Assembly: GCA_905147135.1 (NCBI GenBank)
Contig: LR990052.1
Span: 16,306,200 to 16,370,199, forward strand
Length of the DNA stretch: 64,000 nucleotides
Origin: Blastobasis lacticolella
Lineage: Eukaryota; Arthropoda; Insecta; Lepidoptera; Blastobasidae
Direction: 5' to 3'
Shown one piece after another: positions 1-11,436 of this stretch. Numbering within the stretch: the first letter of the stretch is position 1; every line of letters starts with the position of its first letter. A model generated the notes under the pieces. That model made no database searches. It was not told the origin of the DNA and saw only the letters and a program-made list of their open reading frames with translations. The position numbers and the translations under genes were made by a program.

Positions 1-197
1 ATTAATTGTATAAATGTAGTACTGTAATGTAAAGTAATTAACGAAAAGTCGTGTTAATTTGATGTTGTTGTATTTTATTATGGGCGATAGTACCGCTTAC
101 TATCAAGTGGGCTGTCTTCTTGTTTCTCACACAAACTAGAAATAATCTAGTACAAAACTAACCTGCCTAAAATAGATTAAACATTAGGCAAATTTTT

Positions 198-463
198 TGG
201 CCGTGTGGTGTCCGGCAGAGGAGAATAGCACCAACCCCTTAAACTCATGGGTGTCGTACAAGGCGACTAATGTTTTCGAGGCAAAAGATCAAGAATCTCC
301 GTAGTCTGGAAAATGGGCAGCAGCAATTTCCATTGTATTATTTAAACACTGCGATCTCCAACCCGCCTGCCAAGCGTGGAGATTATAGCAATAACCTCCC
401 CTTTCGTGGGAGAGACCCTAAGTCCCTGCAGTGGACTGTTACGGGCTGTGATGATGATGATGA
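198..463 (+). mobile_element. Family A short interspersed repeat, full-length copy
   Basis: This is a repeat of about 265 bp that starts CCGTGTGGTGTCCGGCAG and ends in a GATGATGATGATGA simple tail. Five other long copies and one truncated copy lie in this window (13379, 28051, 31571, 51619, 53961, 56024). The flanks AAATTTTT at 190-197 and 464-471 may be an 8-bp target-site duplication, but they are low-complexity. The tail suggests mobilisation by an RTE-type LINE, which has the same (GAT)n end elsewhere in the window. I see no clear tRNA A and B boxes, so its SINE class is uncertain. An open frame at 270-578 runs through it and is not a gene. Confidence 0.8.
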
Positions 464-2007
464 AAATTTTTACTTAAGTAGACCAATTTATTTCTATGTA
501 CTCATAAACCGAAATCCCTGCCCAGTAAATTATAAATCAAAACAGCCTCGTCGCACAGAGTCGCAGCAGCGTGTGTAGCCCTCAGCCTGCCTCGTGAAGG
601 AGCCGGCGCGTGATATGAATGCACTTGTTAACCGCAGCCAAAGTTTTCACTTACTCCTCCATTTGGTGTCGTTATATCAGGATTTGGCGGAGTGAGAAGG
701 AAATCTCTGAGCTTCATTACGTGCGAGGTTGGGCCTTGCTATGAGTGGATTTTAGGTATGACTTTTATGTATTTGGGTGAGTGATATTTTTTATATTTGA
801 GGGAGGCAAATTAGTAAACAGGTCACCTGTAATGGTCATATTTAATGTCTGTGTCTGTCTGTGACTCACAAAAACAATCATAATATATGCTGACTCACAT
901 ATAGCGGTACCATTATTTAACTAAATAATCGTAAGTCAAAGTCTCCGAAATACATAATCGAAAATTCTTTCACATACTTTTCAGAAGCACTATTGTATCC
1001 CAGTCATAGTCGAATGTTTGTCTCGAACGTCATGCGGGAGAAAACCGCGAATATATACAAGACGAGTGCAGACCCTTGTGCCGACTCTCCTACTTCGTCG
1101 ACTTCCAAAAAAGCCTTTGTACAGGCGTCGAAAACAAAAGACGAACCACCTCGCCTCCCGAGCGGTTCATTACGGTAGCGGATCAAACTCACCGTCGGTA
1201 ATCCCGTCGCGGGATTTGCATAGATCAGAGACAGCGACGTCGTTTGGGTTAGGTTTGGAGAGTTTTCAAGATCTGCTTTTGAGAGTAGTAAGGTTATAAG
1301 TGCCGTGTTTGAGTTTGAGTAACTCGAAATTTGCGAACGTAGGAAGCTGATTCTGCCCCCCTCCTATCTGCCTCATCGCCCTGCTTCCATATTATGTACT
1401 TATTCTGTTAGTTTTAAGTTTTTTGATTGTTTTATAGGACCAAATAAAAATACGTCTATGTCTATATTTACATGTGAGATCGTGTTTGTTTTGTATCTTT
1501 ATTTAGGTCTCATATCGACCAATTATCGCGTATCGTGGCTAAGCAGATGCTACACTTCGCTGTTGCTACAGTTACAGACATACGGTCCTCTAGTGGCATG
1601 CTTACAACCCTGTGTATTTAAAAGCCAAGCTAAAACGACTCCGAACTTGTGATATATACCGTATATGCAATACGCAAAAATTCGAATGCAATCTGAACTC
1701 TAGGAACATAATGATCCCAATTACAAAGTGTCTTCTAATTAGCAGGCAGGCAAACTCTTCAGCAGTCCCGTGAGATTCTTGCTTGGAATTGTCGTGCAAC
1801 AACTGCAGTGACTAAGTTCCAACTGTGTAAGCTGGTGTCTGGAGAACCGAGTTTAGAACTAATTATCCCAGGGCTAATAGCAAAGTGCACTCGACTACGA
1901 TCAGGGTAAAAGATTTGTAATTTGCTTTCTTGCGTAAAAGCTGCTGGTAGTAGAAGAGTTGGCTAAATGAATAGAGATCTGTATGAAGCAGTGGAAATTT
2001 AAGAGGT
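464..2007. other. No recognisable gene
   Basis: This is AT-rich DNA with a more GC-rich patch near 1010-1230, where three short overlapping frames occur on both strands. None of these has a domain, a start context or splice sites that I can recognise. I see no repeat family here. Confidence 0.4.
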
Positions 2008-2218
2008 ACTAACGACCCGCCCCAGCTTCGCACGGTTTTCTTGGTTTTCTTTTTCTATAATATTAATGTATTATACATATAAATCTTTTGGAAGAAATTC
2101 TCTAACTAATGGTGAAAACCGCATTAAAATCCGGTGCGTGGTTTAAGAGGATTTAGCGGATATACATACAGACAGACGCAGCTAACGACTTTATTTTATA
2201 CTGTCTATAGATATAGAT
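2008..2218 (+). mobile_element. Family F interspersed repeat
   Basis: The copy starts near CGACCCGCCCCAGCTTCGCA, carries the conserved middle block (AACCGCATTAAAATC, then a GCGTGGTTTAAGAG block), and ends with a GACTTTATTTTATACTGTCTAT block. The same head-middle-end order recurs at 15092, 16421, 17928 and 36448, and inverted at 3857. No coding capacity is visible. It is probably a SINE or a LINE 3' derivative. Confidence 0.65.
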
Positions 2219-2582
2219 TATAACGTTGTTTATTAATGTAATATTAAGAAAATCTGAAGGTGCAGTGATGGCGTTTTATCGATTTTATATTGATGTGTTT
2301 GTAGTAGGTTAGTGCCTTTACATGTTATGAAGAGTTCACACAAATGTGGAACCCAATTTATTCTTCTTCATTACGAATTCATGGAATTAACACTCTTTGT
2401 TCGTCCTGTATTCGGTGATGCATACAGCAAATGCTGCCAAATGGACTGGCCTCGATCAAGTCTACCATTGCATAAGTTTTAGGACACGCCAAGCATGAGA
2501 CGATGTGGTAAATGATTTGGTGGGCTAATATGAAACTTCTCTGTGTGACTGTAGCGTATCTCCGCAAACCAAATTTATTGAA

Positions 2583-2645
2583 ACAATGTTAAAAAAAAAC
2601 CGCATTGATATTCGTCCATCCGTTCGGGAGCTTTGACACTTGATA
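2583..2645 (+). repeat. Family H repeat fragment
   Basis: This short piece contains AACCGCATTGATATTCGTCC followed by ATCCGTTCGGGAGCT. The same string occurs in the longer copies at 29245-29480 and 43150-43345. It is a truncated copy of a dispersed noncoding repeat. Confidence 0.45.
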
Positions 2646-3856
2646 CTTCTTACCGACCCTCTGTTTTCGTCGATATTTTAAAACGTAGTCGGCATTACGA
2701 ATTTCCATTCCTTGAAGCTGTATTAAGCGACAGCCTCCCCAAGGCAGCTTAAGAGATAATTGTTGAAACAAAAGCTCTCTGAAATCATACCGCCCTCTTT
2801 TAATTATTAATACACCGCTGAGATTCAAGACTACGGTATTAAGACGTAATGGGATCCTTGATTAACAATATAAATATTTTAGTCCGTATTTGGGACCGTT
2901 GGATATAAATGGAAGTAATTAAAATATCAGATTCGTCATGGAAATCTGGTTTACTGAAGATTTTGGAGGTATTAATTATGTTGTTTGACGAATTGAGTTC
3001 CACCGTGTCAGATGAGTTATTCAATAACATATACTTACTAATAACGATAGCATTGTCCCTTTCTCGTTGTTTCTTGTATCCTGCATTATGCCCAAATGTA
3101 CTGTCCCATGTGTGAGATAGGTGAAACAAATGGTTTTTATTTATTTATTTATGTCGCAATATCAAGAACAAAAGTATTCAAAAACTAGCAGGTTGTATCT
3201 CTCACATTTTATAAAATGCTACGCTATCTAGTTAATTACAATGCTGAAACATTATAATAAAAAAACGAAGTAAATATCACAATCCGAAAAGGTTCGAGCA
3301 AAGTTCGAGTCAACACACTTTTGGTTTTAAGTCAAATCAATTTAATTCAAAGTATTCCTTATAACTTTATGTGGCTGGATACCTACGTCCTTCATACGTA
3401 TAAACATGATTTCATGTATTCTCCATTATCTAGCTTACTTTTATTAAAAACCTTAGCTTAATCAAATACCGTCATCAAATACCCAGTCATACATACTCTC
3501 ATACGGAGATCGCAACTTGTGAGTTTTACACGCGTTTGATTACATCCCCCGCCATTGTAAGCATTGAATACCCGTGATATCTCGCTGCGCTTGTATTTGA
3601 CAGTGCTAGGTATCTCTGTCGCTACTACTTTTAATATAAAAGACTTCGGTAACTGTTGGACAAAGACCAAACCGAATGAATGGAACTTTTTCAATAACTC
3701 CGGCTGAATAGGTTGCCAGAGATCGTAACGTTGGATTTTTTCCTTTTCAATATCTGCTAGGTCCGCTGATTAGAATTTAAAAAGATGAGCAGAATGACGC
3801 CGCCCCATTTTAATAATTTTGCATTTGGTTTTTTTATTTTTATTAAAGTATTAGTA
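2646..3856. other. No recognisable gene
   Basis: This is AT-rich sequence with a short TTTA-rich run near 3135-3150. Frames of 60-96 codons on both strands overlap each other and have no recognisable domains. Confidence 0.4.
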
Positions 3857-4048
3857 ATCTATACATAGTATAAAACAAAGTCTGTCTGTCTGTCCCTGTG
3901 TATCTATGTACGCTTCGATAATTTAATAGTAATTAGTTTCGTTTTCAACAATAGATAGAGTGATCCAAGAAAAAGGTTTATATGCAAACAAAGGGTAGGT
4001 AGGGGTAAAGTAGGTGTACGCGAACGAAGTCGCGCCGGGTCCACTAAT
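3857..4048 (-). mobile_element. Family F repeat, inverted copy
   Basis: Read on the minus strand it begins TTAGTGGACCCGGCGCGAC and then TTCGTTCGCG, the same head as the copies at 17928 and 36448. It ends at an AAAACAAAGTCTGTCTGTC block near 3870. It is noncoding. Confidence 0.6.
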
Positions 4049-5666
4049 ATAGTTATATTTCCATGAAATTATATGACAGTTCTCACAGTTCCTAGTTTCT
4101 GAATTACAATTTTGGAAATACTATACCTACATCGTAAATTATGCTGCTGAAGGACCATAAAATTTATGAAAACTTATAAATTTTTTTTCGCCTGTAATCA
4201 TTTAGGTTTCCTATATAGGTACACCATTCGTTTCAAGCAAAGCCCACACAATTAGAGCCGAATTCACCAAAAACGGGCCAATTATGAAAAATCGCGCCGC
4301 GATAAATAAGCCGTCAAGAGTTCATTCATTAGCCGTATTCGGCGATTCCGCGAATTTCCCACGTGGAAAATGTATTTTTTTTTGTTATTACCAGGGGTCG
4401 ATCACCTGAAGTTCGGGGGCTTATTACGGGGTATAATTTAATGTTTTGTTTTACCTGCGAGTTGGTCGTTTTTATACGGGCCGCGATGGTTTTACTGCTG
4501 CGAGTCACGGCAGCCTATCGACCGAGCTGGGTGGGCTCCACTTTTTATGTAATAGACGAAGGTATATGCCCATCCTTGTTATTGTATTTAAGGAGTATTT
4601 GCTAACCAGCTTTTGTCCTCGACTGAATCAGCTGTTGCGTTTTACTGATACCTATTTTGTTTCATTCCCCTTCTGTAGGAATTTTTGAAATCTTTGTCTA
4701 TATTTGATCGAGTCTAGTGGTTACGCTACGCCTTCAGCAAGTCTGGTGCCATTACTTTTTGACCCAATATCGTTACGACATGTACATATTCTCCATCTAG
4801 GTAACTCACTGTTAATATTTGGACTTGATGGACCAACAATGAGATCCACTTGTTTGCCACCTTAGTGGTAAAAACAATATATGTCTGATATAATCACTTG
4901 AAAATTCCAGTAGGCAGCAAATCAGCACCAATGCTAGTCTAGCAATAGGTACTGATACCTAACCAGCGGCTAAATTGAGCCTAACTCGATCCTAAGCTTA
5001 GCTTAATCCCCGAATTGTGCGTGAGCCTTTGCGCATATGCAACCAGGCTTATTTTGCACATGGGGTTTAAATTATGGTTGTAAACGCAGAAGGATTAGGT
5101 TATTGCATGACAATTATACACATATGCGCCAGCTTGCTATTTTTAAATTTAGATTTGGGTAAATGAAAATTGATTTAGGTGAAAATAGTTTTGGGTGAAA
5201 AAAAAAATCGCGTTATTCTTCCAGTGGGAGGACTCAAGCCTGAGGAGTATTTCTGGATGGATACCACCCTCTTCTCTATTACTGTCTCCAAGCAACAATG
5301 TTTGCATTCGAAGGGTTCGAAGGGTGAGTAGCGCAAATACAGGCAAGAGGCCATATAATCTTAGTCTTTACAGTGACGTATCTGCAGTTCTGCATTTTGG
5401 TTAGCTATTTAAAAGCTAAGTGCAATCGTAGATATTATATTTAAAGTTACCGTAGGCGGTCGGCTAGTTTGTCACTGAGTAAGTACTGGAAAAATGTGAC
5501 AGATTTTGATATTGATGTCATTTGAACCTTGATGGATAGTGAGCATTAAATTACAAGTTGAAATCTTTGCTTAAGACTGTGGGGCACCGTAGGTTATCCT
5601 ACGCCATCGAGTACAAGAAATATGCCACTTTATAACGATAGTAGAAGTTTAGTAGACTCACAAAAT
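4049..5666. other. No recognisable gene; GC-richer noncoding segment
   Basis: The segment 4255-4560 is richer in GC than its surroundings, has several CpG dinucleotides, and carries no repeat that I recognise. It could be regulatory DNA, which is inference only. Two overlapping 80-codon frames at 4363-4688 have no recognisable features. Confidence 0.35.
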
Positions 5667-5858
5667 CTTGACGACCTGAGTGGTTCAGTGGTTAACAATT
5701 TTAATTTCTGTTCCGAATCTGGGTGTTATATGTATAACAAAAATGTGTTTTGAAGTATATAAGTATCATCAGTTGTCTATCACCCATAACACAAGCATTG
5801 CTTACTTTTGGGCTAGATGGCGTTGTGTGAATTGCCCAAACATTTATTTATTATTTAT
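5667..5858 (+). mobile_element. Family B tRNA-derived SINE, internally deleted
   Basis: The head TGACGACCTGAGTGGTTCAG (an A-box region) is joined directly to the AATTTTAATTTCTGTT body. The B box is missing, unlike the copies at 30146 and 45790. The 3' body, with ACCCATAACACAAGC and GGGCTAGATGGCG, is retained and ends in ATTTATTTATT. The deletion removes the internal Pol III B box, so this copy should be transcriptionally dead. Confidence 0.75.
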
Positions 5859-6892
5859 CTGCCTAACACAACCTGGCACGTCCGGTATAGTCGAAAAAAA
5901 AGTTCAACAGCTAAATGTGCCGGTAAAATTTTTCCATTTCAAATCCCGTTGAAAATACCTGTAGCTACACATTTAAATTCAAAACCCAACCTATTTACAC
6001 AAATTCTACTTAACAAAAAAGCTCGAGCACCCACAACGCTTATACAAAATGTATGTAAATTTTTTACCCGTATAAACTCTGGCTTAAAGTTGGCTTACGA
6101 AGGGCTAATATTTCACGCAGCCTCAAACCGCCTATAAACGCGTTCGCGGCGCATAATTCAAAGTGAACTGCCACAGCCAATCCTGAGATGATCGGTTCAC
6201 ATTATACGATAGGGCCGTAGACAGAATTTCTAATAGTTCCGCCACAGATTAGTTAGAATGTGGTTTAGCTTTCGTGGATTCTTTTTAAATGTTGAGGAAG
6301 ATGTGTAATTGTGATACGTAATTGAATTATACGTAAATGAATTAAAAGCTATTCCTCGCTATTCTGGCTGCGGTAGGTGACTGCTTACTAACTAGCTTGT
6401 ATGCCACCTTTGTTGTTCAAAAGAAAAAAATCTTCCGTACGAACCAAGGATTTCACACTTTTCTTTAAGGTGTGCAAGTTATTTACAAAGTTCCTTTAAT
6501 GGGGTCAACGAAACTGGATTTGTGCCATTCGCCCCGTACTGGGTAAATAATAAAAAATTTCCCATCTATCCCTTTAAAAGGAACAAACTGAGGGCAAATG
6601 AGAGTCGAGTCGGCCCATCGTACGACTTAATCGCCCTCAAATCGCCGTCGCCGTCGTGTCGTCCGCTGTAAAGCCAGCAGTCGGCTCGTCGCCCGGGCGA
6701 GATACTACATTTTTAATAACATTAGCTAACCGGGTCACCGTGCACCTGTGGCGAGACTCTGATCGCTTCCACGCAGACCAGGTAGCCTCAGCCTTATCAA
6801 AATCAAATGCCATTGTCCGTAGAATACAGAAATGAGCTACGTGTCCACTGCATGCAGTCCGTGGAGGCGGACGGAGCGTTGATATTTTTAAA
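5859..6892. other. No recognisable gene
   Basis: This segment is AT-rich to about 6600 and then moderately GC-rich at 6600-6890. A 119-codon minus-strand frame (6637-6996) runs through it. Only its N-terminal part matches anything: the RTE-derived repeat at 6893-6985. I do not regard it as a gene. Confidence 0.4.
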
Positions 6893-6985
6893 TCGTTATC
6901 ACCATCATCCGAGAGGTCAATCCCGGCTTCTGTCAGGGTCCGCTTTTCTAGTTTTTCTTCTCCACTTCGACGGCCACGGCCACTA
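6893..6985 (-). mobile_element. RTE-type LINE 3' end, short fragment
   Basis: On the minus strand this reads TGGAGAAGAAAAACTAGAAA, then AGCGGACCCTGACAGAAG and CCGGGATTGACCTCTCGGAT, followed by a degenerate GATGATGGTGAT tail. It matches the terminal part of the copies at 14290 and 49191. Only the last 30 or so codons of the reverse-transcriptase ORF and the tail remain. Confidence 0.65.
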
Positions 6986-7589
6986 GCCCACATCACCTCA
7001 GTGGTGTTACTAAAATAAATCTGTTACAAGATATCAAGATATCTGTGATTACAAGATATCTGGCGGCTCCGTACGTACTGCACGCGTAGCTTTAAGGACA
7101 AGAGAGTAGTATAAGTGGTGACATTTTTTAATATTTATTTAAATCAAAAACAAGGATAGTAAAAAAAATGATGAAACGATTTCAAATTTTTGAAATGTTC
7201 ATATTTCTCAAGTGGTTACGAAACAACGGTTACGTAGACGGCCGAAGTGAAATATTAAAATTCCTCAGGCGTCTCCAGAATGGTCGGTCCGGACCCCAGC
7301 TACCCGCATTTGGTCGCGGAGATAAAGCGGGGGCTTATATACGACACTCACCTATCAGAATATTCGGTAATGCGTAAACTCCTTTGAAATGGTTCCGTTG
7401 GCTAGCCCCACCTTAAATTTACACAGCCAAACGAAATTAATTTCATAGGAGTGGACAAATTGTAGCCATTATGTGATTAATTTCAGTGCACCCCAAGGCC
7501 GAAATAGCGTTGCGAGTTGGGAATGGAAATCTAAATGTGAGTAAATGCTTTTGAAAGATAATGACCGACGACGCAAAGAGTAAACATAA
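6986..7589. other. No recognisable gene
   Basis: This stretch has a short run of ATATC repeats near 7028-7060 and an AT-rich segment to 7190. A 69-codon frame at 7168-7377 has no recognisable domain. Confidence 0.35.
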
Positions 7590-7644
7590 GGCTCAGGCTC
7601 CACTCATGAAGTGCAGTGCACTGCGCGGCGCACCGCACGGTGCC
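7590..7644. repeat. GC-rich palindromic block, left member
   Basis: It contains CCACTCATGAAGTGCAGTGC followed by alternating GCGC and TGCA motifs. An inverted relative occurs at 9701-9744, whose reverse complement begins CACACTCATGCAGTGCGC. The pair resembles the terminal or subterminal inverted repeats of a DNA transposon of about 2.1 kb. No transposase is visible between them. Confidence 0.4.
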
Positions 7645-7692
7645 ACGTGACGGTGACAACAAAGAAAACGGTGGTGTTATTCTGGTTTTTCA

Positions 7693-7761
7693 AGTTAGGC
7701 AACGCTCGCACGAGAGATTTACGAATGATTTTGAGTTAGGCAACGTTTGCACGACAGCTTT
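7693..7761 (+). repeat. Direct repeat pair with a 41-bp period
   Basis: AGTTAGGCAACGCTCGCACGA at 7693 and AGTTAGGCAACGTTTGCACG at 7734 differ at two positions. They lie just inside the GC-rich palindromic block, where subterminal repeats of a transposon would be expected. Confidence 0.5.
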
Positions 7762-8879
7762 TTCGGCGCTTTTACACGCGTTATTTTAAACGACTCGCAT
7801 GATTATTGACCATAATATGTCTCCGACTGTCTGTTCACACGCAGACGTAAAAACTTAGTAAAAAGTGACTGGAGATTTTTTTTATCTCCAGTCACTTTGC
7901 AACCAAGAGACTGTCTCAAATGCAACCAAGAGAAACGTACGAAAAGGATGTCATTCATTTTGGATTAAAACGCTAAAGGGCCGACCAGAAAAATATTATG
8001 CAATTTTCAAAAACAGCACACAGGTTCTATTATTTCTTACTATGGTGCCAAACCAGTACGCCCACCACCACCACTATGTACCACCGGGCGTACAGTAGGT
8101 ACTAAGTATCGCTTTTCTAAAAGCCAATAACAATCGACCGTCGGACGTGCGGATTTGACGTCACAGTAAACAATGTAAAGACTGTTTTCTCTATTGGAAA
8201 CTAATAATTTTGTTCTGGCCGACACTTAGATTTTTATCCAAAAATGTATGAAACGCGAATGTTGCTTTTATTAACTAAAAAGTATAACAAAAGAAACATG
8301 TGAAGAAATTGGACCACCTCGATTGATCTTCCTCGAATACTATGATAACTGATGTTTTTACCCGACTACGAGGGAGCCAAGGAAGGGTAATGAAGTTAAC
8401 TGTCTATGTATGTAAAGTTGATGAAAATGGAAGAATCGACAGAGATTTGTCAAGTGGAACAATGTCGTCTCTACCTACTCTTGCGGGAGAAAGGGGTTTG
8501 TATGTATGTATGTGGATATGAATGTTTGTATGGATGTTTATTCTAGCTCAAAAACTACTTTGCCGATTTTCGTTAAAAGCGTATTGATTGTCCGATGGTT
8601 ACAGGCTCTATGATAATACATTCAATTAAATTATCTTGAGGATATAAGAACACAAAAAACTTCAAAATGTTTTAAAACGTAGTTATTTCTGTCCTTTATG
8701 AATGTTTACTTAAACTGAGTGTATACCATGATGGCTCATTCAAAACTATAACTACAAAGTATAACATCAGTAGTAAGTATCAAGAGAGTGTATATAACTT
8801 AAATTACTCGGAAACCATTGCTCTTAGAAAACTAGATCCTAAAAAGAAATGATAGTGCCCGTCGATATCTATAAGTATT

Positions 8880-9218
8880 TGCTGTTCTGGAACAAGCGTT
8901 TTAAGGCCAATAGTTTCAGAGTTATTACAGTTTTAAGATTGACAGCTGTCATCCGGAATGTAGATCTCGACTATCATTTCTCTTCAGGAACTAGTGTTCA
9001 AGGAGCGATAGTTTCAGAGTTATTACAGTATTAAGTTTGACAGCTATCATCCGGAATGTAGATCTCGACGAGTACTATTATTTCTCTTTAGGAACTAGTA
9101 TTCTAGCACCAATAGTTTCAGAGTTATTACAGTTTTAAGTTTGACAGGTGCCATCCAAAATGTAGATTTCTACGAGTACCAGCATTTCTTTTTAGAAACT
9201 AGTGTTCTAGAACCAAAC
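8880..9218 (+). repeat. Tandem repeat, unit about 100 bp, about three copies
   Basis: The key string TAGTTTCAGAGTTATTACAG occurs at 8911, 9009 and 9113, giving periods of 98 and 104 bp. Each copy continues with TTTGACAG, ATCC(G/A)(G/A)AATGTAGAT and a GGAACTAGTGTTCTAG-type block. A partial unit precedes the first. Copies differ by scattered substitutions and small indels, so the array is not very recent. A 61-codon frame at 8849-9034 lies inside it and is repeat-derived. Confidence 0.85.
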
Positions 9219-9505
9219 ATGCCTTATTTATAATTCGGGATAAACTGAGAAGAGAATGACGACAGGATCACGAAAGCGAAACAACTACGATAATGTTAAA
9301 GAATCAGAAAAAGGGGAGGGGCTTACGCATCAGCGGTCAAACTTTATTTGACAAGCTCGGTTTCCTATTTCATTCACACGCGTTGTATCTGTACTAAAAA
9401 GAGTAGACAGATATATGTGTGTGAACTGTGTCACATAAAGAGGAAAGATTCGAACTGTCGGTAAAAAGAAACAGTCAGATGTGACGTTTCATGTTGACAT
9501 CTACT

Positions 9506-9744
9506 GACATCGCACCGCACGCTGCACGATGGGGCCAAATTGAAAAACGTAGACAAAATTCATACAGAACTGACATTTCGGGCTTCAATTGCGGGTGTTG
9601 CCCCATCATGCAGTGCGCCGCGCGGCGCGCTGCACAGTGGGACATTCCGCCATCTGTCAATGTACTTGCATACAAATCGCTCGGCGTGTAACAAGTTTTG
9701 CCACATCGTGCAGTGCACTGCGCAGCGCACTGCATGAGTGTGCG
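9506..9744. repeat. Three GC-rich near-palindromes, about 100 bp apart
   Basis: Blocks at 9506-9540 (inverted), 9601-9640 and 9701-9744 each contain a CC(C/A)CATC(G/A)TGCAG core, followed in the last two by GCGC-rich near-palindromes. They contrast sharply with the AT-rich surroundings. Short frames on both strands here (9475-9783) come from the symmetry of the repeats. These blocks may be subterminal repeats paired with 7590-7644. Confidence 0.55.
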
Positions 9745-10534
9745 TTTAAGATAACGTAGCCTCACGTTCATACAGGGAAACATACATTTATCTTGTTTAT
9801 TTTCTCTTTTTGAATCTTAAATTTTATTTTTAAGAGACAATGTATTGTAATATTATACCTATACGAATTTTGTTTGGTGTAGTTATGGTGTATAGGCTAT
9901 GTTAAGTCCTAAATTATGAATTGCAGTTTAGTCATTGGCACTACAACTTGATAATGTATCAAATTTAAATATAATGAAATTGCTGTTAAACTGTAAAATA
10001 AATAAATATAAACATGAAATAATTAAACATTTTAATAAATGGGCTTAGCCTCAGAATATCTACACTAACGTAAGCTTAGCACTGCAGTGGAATGGTAATT
10101 AGTAAACATATGACACAGTCGGCCGTGGTAAATACTGCACACTCGCCATCGACTTCCTCGGCTACCGTCTACCCCGGCATCCTTGAGAAGTTCAACACAC
10201 TAAACATTTGGCAACCACGTTATTCTACCCTCAGATTTTACCATCCAAAACAATTAACAATAACCTAACAAGAAACGATCGCTACCCTAATTAGAGTTAA
10301 ATTCACGGCCAGTAAACACGTTATTTCAGTAATAGAGCCAAAAAAACTTGATGAATTATTCAAGGAGCCCTTGAATGTTCTCGTGTTGGCAAGGTTGCAA
10401 AGAAATGCGGGTAGCGTGAAATATAAAGCAGTATTGCATGCGAGAAAGCTTCGCTGACGTGAGTTTAGGTAACCTAGCCTGTATGTAGGTCTAGGCTTCG
10501 AGTTGGCCTTGAATTTTATGATATTTTTTTTGTA
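9745..10534. other. No recognisable gene
   Basis: This is AT-rich DNA (9780-10080) followed by unremarkable sequence. I recognise no repeat or open frame of interest. Confidence 0.4.
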
Positions 10535-10640
10535 AGCGGCTGTGTTTTTATTGCCTAGCGATTAAAGGCGAAGGTTAGACAGTCCACCTGATGGAAAGCT
10601 GTCAGTATCGTTCAGGACAACTACTAGCTAATGAGCTTTG
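10535..10640 (+). repeat. Family G repeat fragment
   Basis: It carries ACAGTCCACCTGATGGAAAG followed by CTGTCAGTATCGTTCAGGAC. The CCACCTGATGG core recurs at 12585, 29135, 43615 and 43980, and inverted at 20660, 48018, 53545 and 57015. It is noncoding. Confidence 0.5.
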
Positions 10641-10755
10641 TTTGCCGCTCTCTCAGGAACTCTCGTATATGTGTTCCTGCACAACTCATTTGCAAGGTCA
10701 AAAGAAGGTCTATATTACCCGAGAATAGCAATGCTTTGGATCTTTAGTTTCAGAG

Positions 10756-10850
10756 GTTCATCATCATATCATCCTCCAAGCGGTTAGTCCCTGCCTCTGC
10801 CAGGGCCAGCTTCCCGACTCTTTCTTTTCCACTATCCTACTTACCACTAC
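10756..10850 (-). mobile_element. RTE-type LINE 3' end, short fragment
   Basis: On the minus strand it contains GAAAAGAAAGAGTCGGGAAG, then CTGGCCCTGGCAGAGGCAGG, and ends in GATGATATGATGATG. This is the same terminal block as at 6893, 14290 and 49191, degraded. Confidence 0.6.
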
Positions 10851-11428
10851 TTACTACCACTCTTATCCTATTTACCACTTCTATATCCACATATGCCCTG
10901 TATAAAAAAAATAGAGTAACATTTTTACCCCTTTAAAATATGAATAGGTATAAAGAGTGCAGATAAAGCATGTAGCATTTATCGGTTGTAAGTTGTAAGT
11001 GTGCCCCATAAAGCACTAGCCGCTCCGGCCCTCGCGGACCGCGGACGCAGCACGCTCGAGGGCGGGGTAGGGGCTCCACTTGCAGCGGTTAATCTATGCT
11101 ACCACTGAGATAAATATTTAGTGGAACTAGTGTATAGAAGTGTTTTAATCTCTAACACTGAGATAAACATTAATAGAAACCTAGAAACCTCACGGAGGCC
11201 TTTACGATTGTTGTGAGCTTACTCATAACAATACAGACCGCGAAGCGACGAGTAACTTCCTCCACAAACTGGGACAGCAACCAGAAGACCAGGAGGCCCC
11301 TGACATCTTGACTGGGTTTTACGACATGTTTTCATGGTACAGATATACAAGACAGTATTTGGTGAGCATTATGTTAATGAAGTATAGACGACCTGGTGAG
11401 GATGCGGAGTCGACGGATGGGTAGGCTT
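10851..11428. other. No recognisable gene
   Basis: This stretch holds a GC-rich patch at 11020-11080 within ordinary AT-rich DNA. I see no frame, splice-site pair or known repeat. Confidence 0.35.
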
Positions 11429-11436
11429 GTAGAGAT

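Noticed and set aside
270..578. 102-codon frame at the window start
   Set aside because: It lies within Family A and its tail. The copy at 28051-28310 gives a similar peptide, so the frame is repeat-derived.
6637..6996. 119-codon minus-strand frame
   Set aside because: Its N-terminal third is the RTE 3' repeat read through the stop and tail, and the rest has no recognisable domain.
9475..9783. Three overlapping 65-102-codon frames on both strands
   Set aside because: They come from GC-rich palindromes, which lack stop codons in several frames. The Cys/Ala-rich peptides are artefacts.
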